64,000 nt of DNA from Streptomyces katrae (GTDB lineage: Bacteria; Actinomycetota; Actinomycetes; Streptomycetales; Streptomycetaceae), in NCBI RefSeq assembly GCF_002028425.1, contig NZ_CP020042.1, positions 4,997,560 to 5,061,559 of the forward strand. The letters run 5' to 3'. Positions 34,106 to 43,018 of this stretch are shown here, one piece after another. The position numbers and the translations under genes are program-made. The notes below the pieces were generated by a model, which worked only from the letters and a program-made list of their open reading frames with translations, had not been told where the DNA came from and searched no databases. Within the stretch, counting starts at the first letter, position 1. Each line of letters begins with the position of its first letter.

Positions 34106-35749
34106 ATGCGCGGAGCAACGAGCGCCAAGTGGGTCGTGGGTGCGGTCATCGTGGCGATGGCTGCCACCGCATGCAGCAGTGGCGACAAGGACAGCGGCGC
34201 GGGTGCCAAGGGCGGCTCGTTCCGCCTCGGCATCACCGAGCCGACCGCGATCGACCCGTTCAACTCCCAGGAGTCCGAGGGCGCGCTCGTCACGCACAAC
34301 CTCTTCACGGGTCTGTACAGCGCGACGGTCGACGGCAAGCTGAAGCCCGAACTCGCCGAGTCGGTCCAGACCAGCGACGACGGCAAGACCTGGACCTTCA
34401 AGATCAAGCAGGGCACGAAGTTCACCAACGGCGAGCCCGTTGACGCCGAGGCCTTCGTCCGCGGCTGGACCCGTGTGGTCGCCAAGGACTCCGCCTCCGA
34501 CGTGGCCTACCCGTTCGCGGGCATCGCCGGCTACAAGGAGCTCAACAGCGGCGGCGCCACCACCTTCGCCGGTGTGACCGCTCCGGACGCGAGCACCCTC
34601 AAGGTCGAGCTCTCCGAGGCCGACTTCGAGTTCGACAAGAAGACCGTGCACCAGGCCTTCAGCCCGGTCCCGAAGGTCGCCGGCGCCGCCAGCAACAAGG
34701 CGTACAACGACGCGCCGATCGGCAACGGCCCCTTCAAGATGGAGGGTTCGTGGCAGCACAACAAGTCCATCACCCTCGTCCGTAACGACGACTACGGCCT
34801 GCAGAAGGCCAAGCTCGCCAAGGTCGAGATCTCGATCCTGAACTCGGCCAACGGCTCCACCCTGGAGTACCAGGGCTTCCAGTCGGGCCAGTTCGACTGG
34901 GCCCGTATGCCCACGCCGCAGCTTCCGGTCGCGAAGGCCAAGTTCTCGCCGAAGAAGCAGTGGATCGAGGCCGACACCAGCGGTGTCAACTACCTGGTCG
35001 CCTTCAACCAGGTCGCCCCGCTGAACAACCCCGACGCGCGCAAGGCGATCTCCTACGCGATCGACCGCGAGGCCATCGCCAAGGGTGTCTTCCAGGGCAT
35101 GCAGAAGCCGGCCACCTCGGTCCTGCCGCCGTCCTTCGCCGACACCTACGTGGACGGCGTCTGCTCCTCCTGCGTCAAGCAGGACAAGGAGAAGGCCAAG
35201 CAGTTCGCGGAGAAGGGCGGCCTGAAGCCGGGCACCGTCCTCGACTTCGGCTACAACACCGGTGCGGGCCACGAGGAGTGGGTCCAGGCCATCGCGCAGC
35301 AGCTGAAGGAGGTCCTCGGCCTCGACGTCAAGCTGAACGGCAAGCCGTTCAAGGAGGCCCTGGCCCAGCAGCAGGACAAGGGCACCGGCGGTCTGTGGCG
35401 CTCGGCGTGGGGCGCGGACTACCCGACCCCGGACAACTTCCTGTACCCGCTGCTCGACTCGGGTTCGATCAACGAGGACCCGGCGACGGGCAAGGCGGCC
35501 GGTGACAACCGCGGCCGTTACAACAACCCGAAGTTCGACGAGCTGATCACCAAGGCCCGCGGCACCAAGGACCCGGCGGCCCGCGCCGCGGTCTACAAGG
35601 AGGCCGAGAAGCTCGCGATCGACGACGAGCAGGGTCTCATCCCGCTGTGGAAGCGCACCCAGTTCCGTCTCGCGGCCACGGACAAGTTCGACAACATCCA
35701 GCTGGACTTCTTCGAGGACCCGAACCTCGCTGAGATCTCGGCCAAGTAA
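34106..35749 (+). CDS. bldKB: Oligopeptide-binding lipoprotein, BldKB-like
   Basis: 547 residues, lipobox ATAC with Cys23. A family-5 extracellular solute-binding protein: GITEPTAIDPFNSQESEGALVTHNLF at the start of the mature part, DDGKTWTFKIKQGTKFTNGEPV, and NPDARKAISYAIDREAIAKG in the hinge. It heads a five-gene importer operon. In S. coelicolor BldK imports an extracellular peptide signal needed for aerial growth; the name here rests on the typA-bldK-mshB gene neighbourhood as remembered and on the protein class, not on alignment. A hairpin after the stop probably keeps it more abundant than the permeases. Confidence 0.85.
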   Translation: MRGATSAKWVVGAVIVAMAATACSSGDKDSGAGAKGGSFRLGITEPTAIDPFNSQESEGALVTHNLFTGLYSATVDGKLKPELAESVQTSDDGKTWTFKIKQGTKFTNGEPVDAEAFVRGWTRVVAKDSASDVAYPFAGIAGYKELNSGGATTFAGVTAPDASTLKVELSEADFEFDKKTVHQAFSPVPKVAGAASNKAYNDAPIGNGPFKMEGSWQHNKSITLVRNDDYGLQKAKLAKVEISILNSANGSTLEYQGFQSGQFDWARMPTPQLPVAKAKFSPKKQWIEADTSGVNYLVAFNQVAPLNNPDARKAISYAIDREAIAKGVFQGMQKPATSVLPPSFADTYVDGVCSSCVKQDKEKAKQFAEKGGLKPGTVLDFGYNTGAGHEEWVQAIAQQLKEVLGLDVKLNGKPFKEALAQQQDKGTGGLWRSAWGADYPTPDNFLYPLLDSGSINEDPATGKAAGDNRGRYNNPKFDELITKARGTKDPAARAAVYKEAEKLAIDDEQGLIPLWKRTQFRLAATDKFDNIQLDFFEDPNLAEISAK

Positions 35750-35771
35750 GAGCCTCCTCAACAGCAGGTAG

Positions 35772-35821
35772 GCGAAGGTCGTGGGGGCCCGAGTTACTTC
35801 TCCGGTCCCCACGGCCTTCGC
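35772..35821 (+). terminator. Intercistronic hairpin between binding protein and permease
   Basis: Arms 35772-35786 and 35807-35821 pair over 15 positions with one G-T wobble around a 20-nt loop. Such hairpins between the binding protein and permease genes cause partial termination and protect the upstream mRNA, giving excess binding protein. Confidence 0.75.
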
Positions 35822-35929
35822 TCAGTCCCGGGCGCACCCCTTTGTCTCGTCGATCCGCGCCCGGATGCGGCCAATCTCCCGATCGGATGAAGCCGCCAAC
35901 CCCCACGCTCGGTATGTGAAGGAGGCATC

Positions 35930-36853
35930 GTGGGAAGATATGTGATCCGGCGGCTCGGACAGATGGTTGTCGTTCTCTTCGGTGCGACGGTTATTCTCTT
36001 CTGCTGTCTTTTCGTGCTCCCCGGCGACCCTGTGGGCTCGCTCGGTGGTGACAAGGCCCGTGACCCGGCCGTGGTCGAGGCGCTCCGCGAGCGCTACGGC
36101 CTCAACGACCCGCTGCCCGTGCAGTACGGGAACTTCGTCAAGAACCTCGCGCAGGGCGACCTGGGTGAGGACTACACCCAGCGCCGGCCGGTGACCGAGG
36201 TCCTCCAGCCGAAGCTGGTGAACACCGCGGAGCTCGCTCTGGCGGCCATCGTCCTGGACATCGCGATCGGCCTGCTGGCGGGTCTGATCGCCGCGCTCTT
36301 CAGATACTCGTTCTGGGACGTGTTGATCACGCTCCTGACCACCATGGCCGTCGGCTTCCCGTCCTTCGTGATCGGCATGGTGCTCCAGAAGGTCTTCGTG
36401 GTCCAGGTCAAATGGTTCCCGCTGATCTCCGACGGCACGATGAAGTCGCTGATCCTGCCTGCCTTCACGCTGGCGATCCTCGACGCCGCCCTCGTGGCGC
36501 GGCTCATGCGCGGCACCATGCTCGAGGTGCTGCGGGCCGACTACGTCAAGACGGCCGTCGCCAAGGGCCTGCCCCGGCGGACCGTGCTCGTCAAGCACGT
36601 CATGCGCAACTCGATCATCCCGGTCGTCACGTACCTGGGTATCTCCTTCGGCTCGCTGCTCGGTGGCGCCCTGATCACCGAGGCCATCTTCAACTGGGAC
36701 GGCATCGGTCTCGCCCTGGTGCAGGCGGTCCAGCAGCAGAACAACCCGATCATCATCGGCGTGGTGACCTTCGGCGTCGCCGTGTTCGTTCTGCTCAACC
36801 TCATCGTCGACCTCTTGTACGCGGTCCTCGACCCGCGCATCCGTCTCGCCTGA
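35930..36853 (+). CDS. Oligopeptide ABC transporter permease, OppB type
   Basis: 307 residues from a GTG, AAGGAGG four bases upstream. Opening YVIRRLGQMVVVLFGATVILF is the first of six membrane segments. The ATPase-docking EAA loop reads EVLRADYVKTAVAKGLPRRTVLVKHVMRNSIIPVV-type sequence near residues 190-225. It pairs with the next permease to form the channel. Probably the bldKA equivalent by position in the operon. The last residues DPRIRLA are typical of OppB. Confidence 0.93.
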   Translation: MGRYVIRRLGQMVVVLFGATVILFCCLFVLPGDPVGSLGGDKARDPAVVEALRERYGLNDPLPVQYGNFVKNLAQGDLGEDYTQRRPVTEVLQPKLVNTAELALAAIVLDIAIGLLAGLIAALFRYSFWDVLITLLTTMAVGFPSFVIGMVLQKVFVVQVKWFPLISDGTMKSLILPAFTLAILDAALVARLMRGTMLEVLRADYVKTAVAKGLPRRTVLVKHVMRNSIIPVVTYLGISFGSLLGGALITEAIFNWDGIGLALVQAVQQQNNPIIIGVVTFGVAVFVLLNLIVDLLYAVLDPRIRLA

Positions 36854-36882
36854 TCCCAGGCAGCCCGTTCTAGGAGTTACCC

Positions 36883-37812
36883 ATGACCGAGCTCACCAAG
36901 AGCACATCGGTGGCGGGGGACGCGACCGCACCGGCGCAGGCCGCGAACGCGGAGGCCGAACCGGCCGTCGCCCGCGTGACCCAGTGGGGCGAGATCCGCC
37001 ACCGCTTCCTCGCGAACAAGCTGGCCGTCGTCGGCCTCGGCCTCGTCCTGCTGCTGTTCCTGACCGCGATCTTCGCTCCGCTGATCGCCCCGCAGGACCC
37101 GCTGGCCCAGGACCTGAACAACACCCTCCAGGAGCCGGGCAACGGTCACCTGCTGGGTACCGACGCCCTCGGCCGCGACCAGTTCTCCCGCATCATCTAC
37201 GGCACCCGCATCGCCGTGGAGATCGGTCTCGCGTCGATCTTCCTGGCGTGCCTCATCGGCATCGTCATCGGCGCGCTGGCCGGCTACTTCGGCCGCGCCA
37301 CCGACTCGGTGCTGATGCGCATCGCCGACGTCTTCTTCGCCTTCCCGCTGCTGATCGGCGCCATCGTCATCATCATCGCGATGGGCCGGGGCGTGATGCC
37401 GGTGATCATCTCGCTGGCCGTCTTCTCGTGGCCGACGGTCTCCCGTCTGCTGCGCAGCTCGATCCTGTCGGTCCGCGAGGCCGACTACGTGCTGGCCGCC
37501 CGCGCCCTGGGCGCGGACACCCGCCGGATCATCCTGCGGCACATCATCCCCAACTCCATCGCCGCCGTGATGGCCTACGCCGCGTTCAGCGTCGGCGGTG
37601 CCATCGTGGCCGAGGCCTCGCTGTCCTTCCTGGGCGTGGGCGTGAGCCCCGAGGTCCCGGAGTGGGGCAACATGCTCGCCGCCGCCAAGGACTTCATGGG
37701 GGTCAAGGACTTCCTGTGGACCTACCCCAGCATCGCGATCGTGCTGACGGTCCTTGGCTTCGTATTCGTCGGTGACGGGCTCCGCGACGCCCTCGACCCG
37801 AAGCTGCGCTAG
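36883..37812 (+). CDS. Oligopeptide ABC transporter permease, OppC type
   Basis: 309 residues. Cytoplasmic head of about 45 residues, then the first membrane segment LAVVGLGLVLLLFLTAIFAP, the OppC block HLLGTDALGRDQFSRIIYGTRI, and the EAA loop VREADYVLAARALGADTRRIILRHIIPN. Ends DALDPKLR, typical of OppC. Partner of the preceding permease; probable bldKC equivalent. AGGAG precedes the ATG; 29 bases separate the two permease genes. Confidence 0.93.
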   Translation: MTELTKSTSVAGDATAPAQAANAEAEPAVARVTQWGEIRHRFLANKLAVVGLGLVLLLFLTAIFAPLIAPQDPLAQDLNNTLQEPGNGHLLGTDALGRDQFSRIIYGTRIAVEIGLASIFLACLIGIVIGALAGYFGRATDSVLMRIADVFFAFPLLIGAIVIIIAMGRGVMPVIISLAVFSWPTVSRLLRSSILSVREADYVLAARALGADTRRIILRHIIPNSIAAVMAYAAFSVGGAIVAEASLSFLGVGVSPEVPEWGNMLAAAKDFMGVKDFLWTYPSIAIVLTVLGFVFVGDGLRDALDPKLR

Positions 37813-37829
37813 AAGGGCGGCACCACCAC

Positions 37830-38885
37830 ATGACTGCTTCAAGCATCACCGCAGACGAGTCCCGCCCCAAGGGCGGCGACACCGAGGTGCCCGTTCTCGA
37901 AGTGCGCGACCTGCACGTCGAGTTCGCGACCCGTGAAGGCGTCGTCAAGGCCGTCAACGGCGTGAACTACAGCGTCTCCTCCGGCGAGACCCTGGCCGTG
38001 CTCGGCGAGTCCGGCTCCGGCAAGTCCGTGACCGCGCAGGCGATCATGGGCATCCTCGACTCGCCCCCCGGGCGGGTCGCCAAGGGCGAGATCCTCTTCC
38101 GCGGCGAGGACATCCTCAAGCTGCCGGAGAACGAGCGGCGCAAGCTGCGCGGCCCGAAGATGGCGATGATCTTCCAGGACGCCCTGTCCGCCCTGAACCC
38201 GGTGTTCTCCGTCGGCAACCAGCTGGGCGAGATGTTCCGCGTCCACCAGGGCATGTCGAAGAAGGACGCCACGGTCAAGGCCATCGAGCTCATGGACCGG
38301 GTGAAGATCCCCGCGGCCAAGAGCCGGGTCAACGACTACCCGCACCAGTTCTCGGGCGGTATGCGCCAGCGCATCATGATCGCGATGGCGCTCGCCCTGG
38401 AGCCGGACCTGATCATCGCGGACGAGCCCACCACGGCGCTCGACGTGACGGTCCAGGCCCAGGTCATGGACCTGCTGGCGGACCTGCAGCGCGAGTACAA
38501 CATGGGTCTGATCCTGATCACCCACGACCTCGGCGTCGTCGCCGACGTCGCGGACAAGATCGCCGTGATGTACGCGGGCCGCATCGTCGAGCAGGCTCCC
38601 GTCCACGAGCTGTACAAGCGCCCCGCGCACCCGTACACCCGTGGTCTGCTGGACTCGATCCCGCGCCTGGACCAGAAGGGCCAGGAGCTCTACGCGATCA
38701 AGGGTCTGCCGCCCAACCTGCTGAAGGCCCCCTCGGGCTGCGCCTTCAACCCGCGCTGCCCCAAGGCGCAGGACATCTGCCGCACCGAGATGCCGCCCCT
38801 GCTCCAGGTGACCGAGCAGGACGGCACCGAGCTGGCCGGCCGTGCCAGCGCCTGCCACTTCCGCGAGGAGCAGCTCCATGGCTGA
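37830..38885 (+). CDS. Oligopeptide ABC transporter ATPase, OppD type
   Basis: 351 residues. Walker [10 protein letters not shown] (about 59-67), Q-loop [13 protein letters not shown], signature FSGGMRQR (about 174), Walker [13 protein letters not shown] (about 194) and switch THDLG (about 230). The C-terminal oligopeptide extension has the Cys cluster [17 protein letters not shown], which in this family can hold an iron-sulfur cluster. Drives import together with the next ATPase. Probable bldKD equivalent. Confidence 0.95.
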   Translation: MTASSITADESRPKGGDTEVPVLEVRDLHVEFATREGVVKAVNGVNYSVSSGETLAVLGESGSGKSVTAQAIMGILDSPPGRVAKGEILFRGEDILKLPENERRKLRGPKMAMIFQDALSALNPVFSVGNQLGEMFRVHQGMSKKDATVKAIELMDRVKIPAAKSRVNDYPHQFSGGMRQRIMIAMALALEPDLIIADEPTTALDVTVQAQVMDLLADLQREYNMGLILITHDLGVVADVADKIAVMYAGRIVEQAPVHELYKRPAHPYTRGLLDSIPRLDQKGQELYAIKGLPPNLLKAPSGCAFNPRCPKAQDICRTEMPPLLQVTEQDGTELAGRASACHFREEQLHG

Positions 38886-40023
38886 GTTCGACAAGAAGGA
38901 TGACGCCGTGGACGCCACCCCCGGTATCAGTGAGGTCGAGGTCGTCGAGGCGGCCACCGAGACGGCGGCCGTGGCCGCCATCGAGGCGCCCGTCGAGCGC
39001 GGCGAGCCGATCCTGCAGGTGCGCAACCTGGTCAAGCACTTCCCGCTGACCCAGGGCATCCTGTTCAAGAAGCAGATCGGCGCCGTCCGCGCGGTCGACG
39101 GGATCTCCTTCGACCTGCACCAGGGCGAGACGCTCGGCATCGTCGGCGAGTCCGGCTGCGGCAAGTCGACCGTCGCCAAGCTGCTGATGCTGCTGGAGAC
39201 GGCGACGTCCGGCGAGGTCTTCTACAAGGGCCAGGACATCACGAAGCTGTCGGGCAAGGCCCTCAAGGCCGTGCGCCGCAACATCCAGATGGTGTTCCAG
39301 GACCCCTACACCTCGCTGAACCCGCGCATGACGGTCGGCGACATCATCGGCGAGCCCTTCGAGATCCACCCCGAGGTGGCTCCGAAGGGCGACCGGCGGC
39401 GCAAGGTCCAGGAGCTCCTGGACGTGGTCGGCCTGAACCCCGAGTACATCAACCGCTACCCGCACCAGTTCTCCGGCGGCCAGCGACAGCGCATCGGCAT
39501 CGCCCGCGGCCTCGCGCTCCAGCCCGAGATCATCATCTGCGACGAGCCCGTCTCCGCGCTCGACGTGTCGGTGCAGGCGCAGGTCATCAACCTGATGGCG
39601 AAGCTGCAGGACGAGTTCAACCTGTCCTACATCTTCATCGCGCACGACCTCTCGATCGTCCGGCACATCTCGGACCGCGTGGGCGTGATGTACCTGGGCA
39701 AGATGGCGGAGATCGGCACCGACGCGCAGATCTACGACCACCCGACCCACCCGTACACCCAGGCGCTGCTCTCCGCGGTGCCGGTGCCGGACCCGGCGGC
39801 CCGCGAGGGCCGCGAGCGGATCATCCTGTCCGGTGACGTCCCGTCGCCGGCCAACCCGCCGTCGGGCTGCCGCTTCCGCACCCGCTGCTGGAAGGCCCAG
39901 GACCTGTGCTCCACCGAGGTGCCGCTGCTGGCGGTCCCGGAGCGCTTCAAGGGCCAGGACACCGAGGCGGCGCACGAGTCCGCGTGCCACTTCGCCGAGG
40001 AGAAGACGGTCCTGCCCGTCTGA
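38878..40023 (+). CDS. Oligopeptide ABC transporter ATPase, OppF type
   Basis: 381 residues from the ATG at 38878, which overlaps the previous stop by 8 bases. A Glu/Ala-rich head of about 45 residues is unusual and absent from the second-operon copy. Walker [11 protein letters not shown]-loop [14 protein letters not shown], signature FSGGQRQR, Walker [13 protein letters not shown], switch AHDLS. C-terminal Cys cluster [17 protein letters not shown]. Bases 39233-39515 are almost identical to 47823-48105 in the second operon, a local gene-conversion signature. Last gene of the operon. Confidence 0.95.
   Translation: MAEFDKKDDAVDATPGISEVEVVEAATETAAVAAIEAPVERGEPILQVRNLVKHFPLTQGILFKKQIGAVRAVDGISFDLHQGETLGIVGESGCGKSTVAKLLMLLETATSGEVFYKGQDITKLSGKALKAVRRNIQMVFQDPYTSLNPRMTVGDIIGEPFEIHPEVAPKGDRRRKVQELLDVVGLNPEYINRYPHQFSGGQRQRIGIARGLALQPEIIICDEPVSALDVSVQAQVINLMAKLQDEFNLSYIFIAHDLSIVRHISDRVGVMYLGKMAEIGTDAQIYDHPTHPYTQALLSAVPVPDPAAREGRERIILSGDVPSPANPPSGCRFRTRCWKAQDLCSTEVPLLAVPERFKGQDTEAAHESACHFAEEKTVLPV
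39233..39515 (+). repeat. Near-identical tract shared by the two oppF genes, copy 1
   Basis: 283 bases match 47823-48105 with only three mismatches (39381, 39435, 39486); the first 148 bases are identical. Sequence on both sides drops to roughly 80-90 percent identity. This pattern fits gene conversion between the two operons. Confidence 0.8.
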
Positions 40024-40041
40024 CCCCCTCGCCACACCCCG

Positions 40042-40071
40042 CCGGGCACGGCCGCTTGCGGCCGTGCCCGG
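40042..40071 (+). terminator. Terminator of the first importer operon
   Basis: Perfect 14-bp arms at 40042-40055 and 40058-40071 with a TT centre, followed by CGGCGTTTG. Confidence 0.85.
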
Positions 40072-40142
40072 TCGGCGTTTGCGGGGCCCGGGGGCGTACC
40101 CGTACCGGCTCGGTAACGTGACGGCTCAGGTATGTTCTATGG

Positions 40143-40253
40143 GTCCGGGCGTCCCCGAGGATGGCCCCATCGAGCTCGCGTCTCGGGTCAAGCGCTGTGG
40201 GGAGCGTCGGCTCACGAGCACATCGACAGTGACTCCTGAGGAGGCAATTTCCC
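40143..40253 (+). promoter_or_regulatory. Leader region B, duplicate of leader A
   Basis: Matches 33940-34105 in two blocks but lacks the middle 55 bases. It keeps the CGCT-GTGGGG-AGCG stem-loop, the ACTCCTGAGGAGG ribosome site and the first codons of the gene. A frame starting ATG at 40139 would read GVPEDGPIEL, while leader A would read GVPEDGSIEL; two of the changes are silent in that frame. Confidence 0.6.
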
Positions 40254-41879
40254 ATGCGTGGAGCAACGCGCGCCCGATGGGCCGCCGGCACCGTCGTGCT
40301 GGCGATGGCCATGACGGCTTGCGGCGGCGGGGACGACCCGTCCGCCGAGGGCCGGATGGGCGGCCACATCACCGTGCGGCTGAGCGAGCCGCAGCACGGC
40401 CTGGTGGGCCAGAACACCGGCGAGTCCGAGGGCGCCGAGGTGCTGCACGCGCTGTTCACCGGCCTGGTCGCGTACGACAACAAGACCAGCGAGCCGAAGC
40501 TCGCGGTCGCCGAGTCCATCGAGTCGACGGACTCCAAGACCTGGACGATCAAGCTCAAGGACGGCTACACCTTCCACAACGGCGAGAAGGTCGACGCGCA
40601 GTCCTTCGTGCGCGCCTGGAACTGGGGGGCCAACCAGGAGAACGACGCCGAGGCGATGGGCTTCTTCTCCAAGATCGAGGGCTCCGACGAGCTGGCCCCG
40701 GGCAAGGGGAAGACCCCCACCGCCAAGGAGCTCAAGGGTCTCAAGATCGTCGACAGCAAGACCTTCGTGGTCACGCTGAAGGCGCCCTTCTCCCAGTTCA
40801 AGAACATGCTGGGCTACAACGCCTTCTACCCGCTGCCCAAGGCCTTCGAGGCGGACCCGCAGAAGTTCGGCGAGGCGCCGATCGGCAACGGTCCGTTCCA
40901 GATGGACGGCACGTGGGAGCACAACAAGCAGATCAAGATCAAGAAGTACGCCAAGTACCCGAGCGACGGCCGCGCCAAGCTCGACGGCGTCACCTTCAAG
41001 ATCTACGACAACCTCGACGCCGCCTACGGCGACCTCAAGGCGGGCAAGCTGCAGATAGTCGACAAGCTGCCGGTCACCGCACTGCCCACCGTCTCCCAGG
41101 AGTTCGGCGAGCGCTACATCTACAAGCCGGAAGCCTCCATCGGCTACATCGGCCTGCCGCTCGAAGCCGACCCCGAGGCCTTCGGCAAGCCCGACGTCCG
41201 CAAGGCGATCTCGATGGCCATCGACCGGGACGCCATCGCGAAGAGCATCTTCAACGGCACCCGCAAGCCGGCCGACGACTTCATCAGCCCCATCGTCCCC
41301 GGCTACCGCAAGGGCGCCCTGGGCGAGGCCGGCCTCTTCAACCCGGTCAAGGCCAGGGAACTGTTCCAGCGCGCCGGAGGCATCCCCGGCAACAAGATGG
41401 AACTCGGCTACGAGGCCGACAGCGACAACAGGGAGTGGATCGAGGCCGTCGCCGCCCAGCTGAAGACCAACCTGGGCATCGAGGTCACCCCCAAGCCCTT
41501 CCCGAAGGCCGGCGACCTGCTGAACGCGCTGAGCGCCCAGCGGTTCGAGGGAGCCTTCCGCACGGGCTGGGCCATGGACTACCCGGCGGCCGAGGACTAC
41601 CTGCGCCCGGTGTTCTCCAAGGAGGCCATCGCCAACGGCTCCAACTTCGGGCACTACAAGAGCGAGGAGTTCGAGGCGGCCCTCGCCGCGGCCGACCGCT
41701 CCACCGATCCGGCCGACAGCCTCAAGCTGTACCAGAAGGCCGACGACATCGTCATCCGGGACCTCCCGTACATCCCGGTCTTCACCTACATGTCGGCCGC
41801 CGCCTACGCCAAGAACGTCACCCACGTCGAGGTCGACGCCCAGGGCCGCATGGACCTCGCCAACGTCCAGCTCACCTGA
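40254..41879 (+). CDS. Orphan oligopeptide-binding lipoprotein
   Basis: 541 residues, lipobox MTAC with Cys23. Family-5 binding protein: TVRLSEPQHGLVGQNTGESEG at the mature start, KTWTIKLKDGYTFHNGEKVD, IGNGPFQMDGTWEHNKQIKI, and KPDVRKAISMAIDRDAIAKS. It has its own leader, terminators on both sides, and no permease or ATPase. It probably delivers a different peptide set to one of the two flanking importers. The signal peptide (MRGATRARW) is nearly the same as in the other two binding proteins here, although the mature parts differ widely. Confidence 0.9.
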   Translation: MRGATRARWAAGTVVLAMAMTACGGGDDPSAEGRMGGHITVRLSEPQHGLVGQNTGESEGAEVLHALFTGLVAYDNKTSEPKLAVAESIESTDSKTWTIKLKDGYTFHNGEKVDAQSFVRAWNWGANQENDAEAMGFFSKIEGSDELAPGKGKTPTAKELKGLKIVDSKTFVVTLKAPFSQFKNMLGYNAFYPLPKAFEADPQKFGEAPIGNGPFQMDGTWEHNKQIKIKKYAKYPSDGRAKLDGVTFKIYDNLDAAYGDLKAGKLQIVDKLPVTALPTVSQEFGERYIYKPEASIGYIGLPLEADPEAFGKPDVRKAISMAIDRDAIAKSIFNGTRKPADDFISPIVPGYRKGALGEAGLFNPVKARELFQRAGGIPGNKMELGYEADSDNREWIEAVAAQLKTNLGIEVTPKPFPKAGDLLNALSAQRFEGAFRTGWAMDYPAAEDYLRPVFSKEAIANGSNFGHYKSEEFEAALAAADRSTDPADSLKLYQKADDIVIRDLPYIPVFTYMSAAAYAKNVTHVEVDAQGRMDLANVQLT

Positions 41880-41895
41880 GGCACCCGCCCGCCCC

Positions 41896-41924
41896 GCCCG
41901 CCCCCGCACGCACCGGGGGCGGGC
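41896..41924 (+). terminator. Terminator after the orphan binding protein
   Basis: GC-only arms of 11 bp at 41896-41906 and 41914-41924 with a 7-nt loop. Confidence 0.7.
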
Positions 41925-41967
41925 AAAGCGGTTGCGGCCGCCCGCCGCGGCGGCCGACAGTGGCCCG

Positions 41968-42912
41968 ATGGCCACCGACACGCTGACCGTCCGCCCGGCC
42001 GGCCCCGGGGACGCCCGGGACATCTGCGCCCTGCTCAACGCCGTCGACCTCGTGGAGATCGGCCGGCCCGAAACCGACCTCGGCACCGTCGAGGCCGACC
42101 TCAACCACCCCGACGTCGACCTCGCCACCGACTCCTGGCTCGCCTTCCAAGGCGGCCGCCTCGTCGCCTACGCCCTCGTCTGGGCCGACTCCGGACCCGG
42201 CCGGATCGACGGCGACCACTACGTCCTGCCCGGCCACGACCGGGCCGCACTGGCGCTGCTGCGCCGGATGGAGGACCGGGCCCGCCGGATGGCCTCCGGC
42301 ACCGGACGCGGCGCCCGGCTCCGCCTCCAGCTCAACGTCCGCCCCACCCTCGACCTCACCCTCCTCACCGGCCGCGGCTACCGCAGCGTCCGCCGCTACC
42401 AGGTGATGACCCGCGCCCTCGGCCCGGCCGCCGACCTGCCGCCCGAGCCGCCCGCCGGCCTCGTGCTGCGCGACTGCGCCGCCGACGAGGCCGACCGCCG
42501 CCGCGCCCACGCCCTGGTCGAGGAGACCTTCGCCGCCCACTTCGGACACGTGGGGCGCGACTACGAGGCCTGGCTGGACCACGTCGACGGACGCCGCCTC
42601 GACTGGTCCCTGGTGTGGATCGCGAGCCTGCCCGGACAGGGCGACGCGGCCGTCCTCTTCTCCCGCGACGACCGCACCAGCATGGGCTGGATCAGCCACA
42701 TCGGCGTACGCGAGGAGGTCCGCGGCCGGGGCGTCGGCGCCTTCCTGCTGCGCCACGCCTTCGCCGCCTTCGCCGCCCGCGGCCGCGACACCCTGGGCCT
42801 GGGCGTGGACACCCTCAACGAGAGCGGAGCCCTGGCCCTCTACGAGGCGCACGGCATGACCCTGCACTACGCCGTCGACACCTGGGACCTGCCTTTGCAC
42901 CCCCAGGGGTGA
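41968..42912 (+). CDS. Tandem GNAT acetyltransferase
   Basis: 314 residues from the ATG at 41968. Two GNAT-like halves are visible: the N-terminal half opens TVRPAGPGDARDICALLNAV, and the C-terminal half has the acetyl-CoA signature REEVRGRGVGAFLLRHAFAAF (about 247-270) followed by LNESGALALYEAHGM. The double-GNAT plan recalls MshD, but the length and sequence do not establish that. It sits between terminators of the two peptide systems and is not obviously part of either. Substrate unknown. Confidence 0.85.
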   Translation: MATDTLTVRPAGPGDARDICALLNAVDLVEIGRPETDLGTVEADLNHPDVDLATDSWLAFQGGRLVAYALVWADSGPGRIDGDHYVLPGHDRAALALLRRMEDRARRMASGTGRGARLRLQLNVRPTLDLTLLTGRGYRSVRRYQVMTRALGPAADLPPEPPAGLVLRDCAADEADRRRAHALVEETFAAHFGHVGRDYEAWLDHVDGRRLDWSLVWIASLPGQGDAAVLFSRDDRTSMGWISHIGVREEVRGRGVGAFLLRHAFAAFAARGRDTLGLGVDTLNESGALALYEAHGMTLHYAVDTWDLPLHPQG

Positions 42913-42966
42913 CAGGCGGGGGACGCGAGGGTGCAAAACGGCCAACCAGGAGTGAAAGCTGCCCTA

Positions 42967-42976
42967 CATAGGGTGA
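42967..42976 (+). promoter_or_regulatory. Putative -10 region of the second importer operon
   Basis: CATAGGGTGA is identical to 33892-33901 ahead of the first operon. Only the -10 part is shared; no good -35 element is seen. The ribosome site CTAGGAGG lies ahead of the ATG at 43019. Confidence 0.4.
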
Positions 42977-43018
42977 CATTGCCCCTAAGTGAGTCTTGGG
43001 ACCCCTAGGAGGCAGTCC

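Noticed and set aside
33928..34443. Open frame running from the leader into the first binding-protein gene
   Set aside because: It overlaps the real gene in another frame, has no clear ribosome site, and its downstream part is a GC-rich shadow. Only the conserved leader part is kept as a finding.
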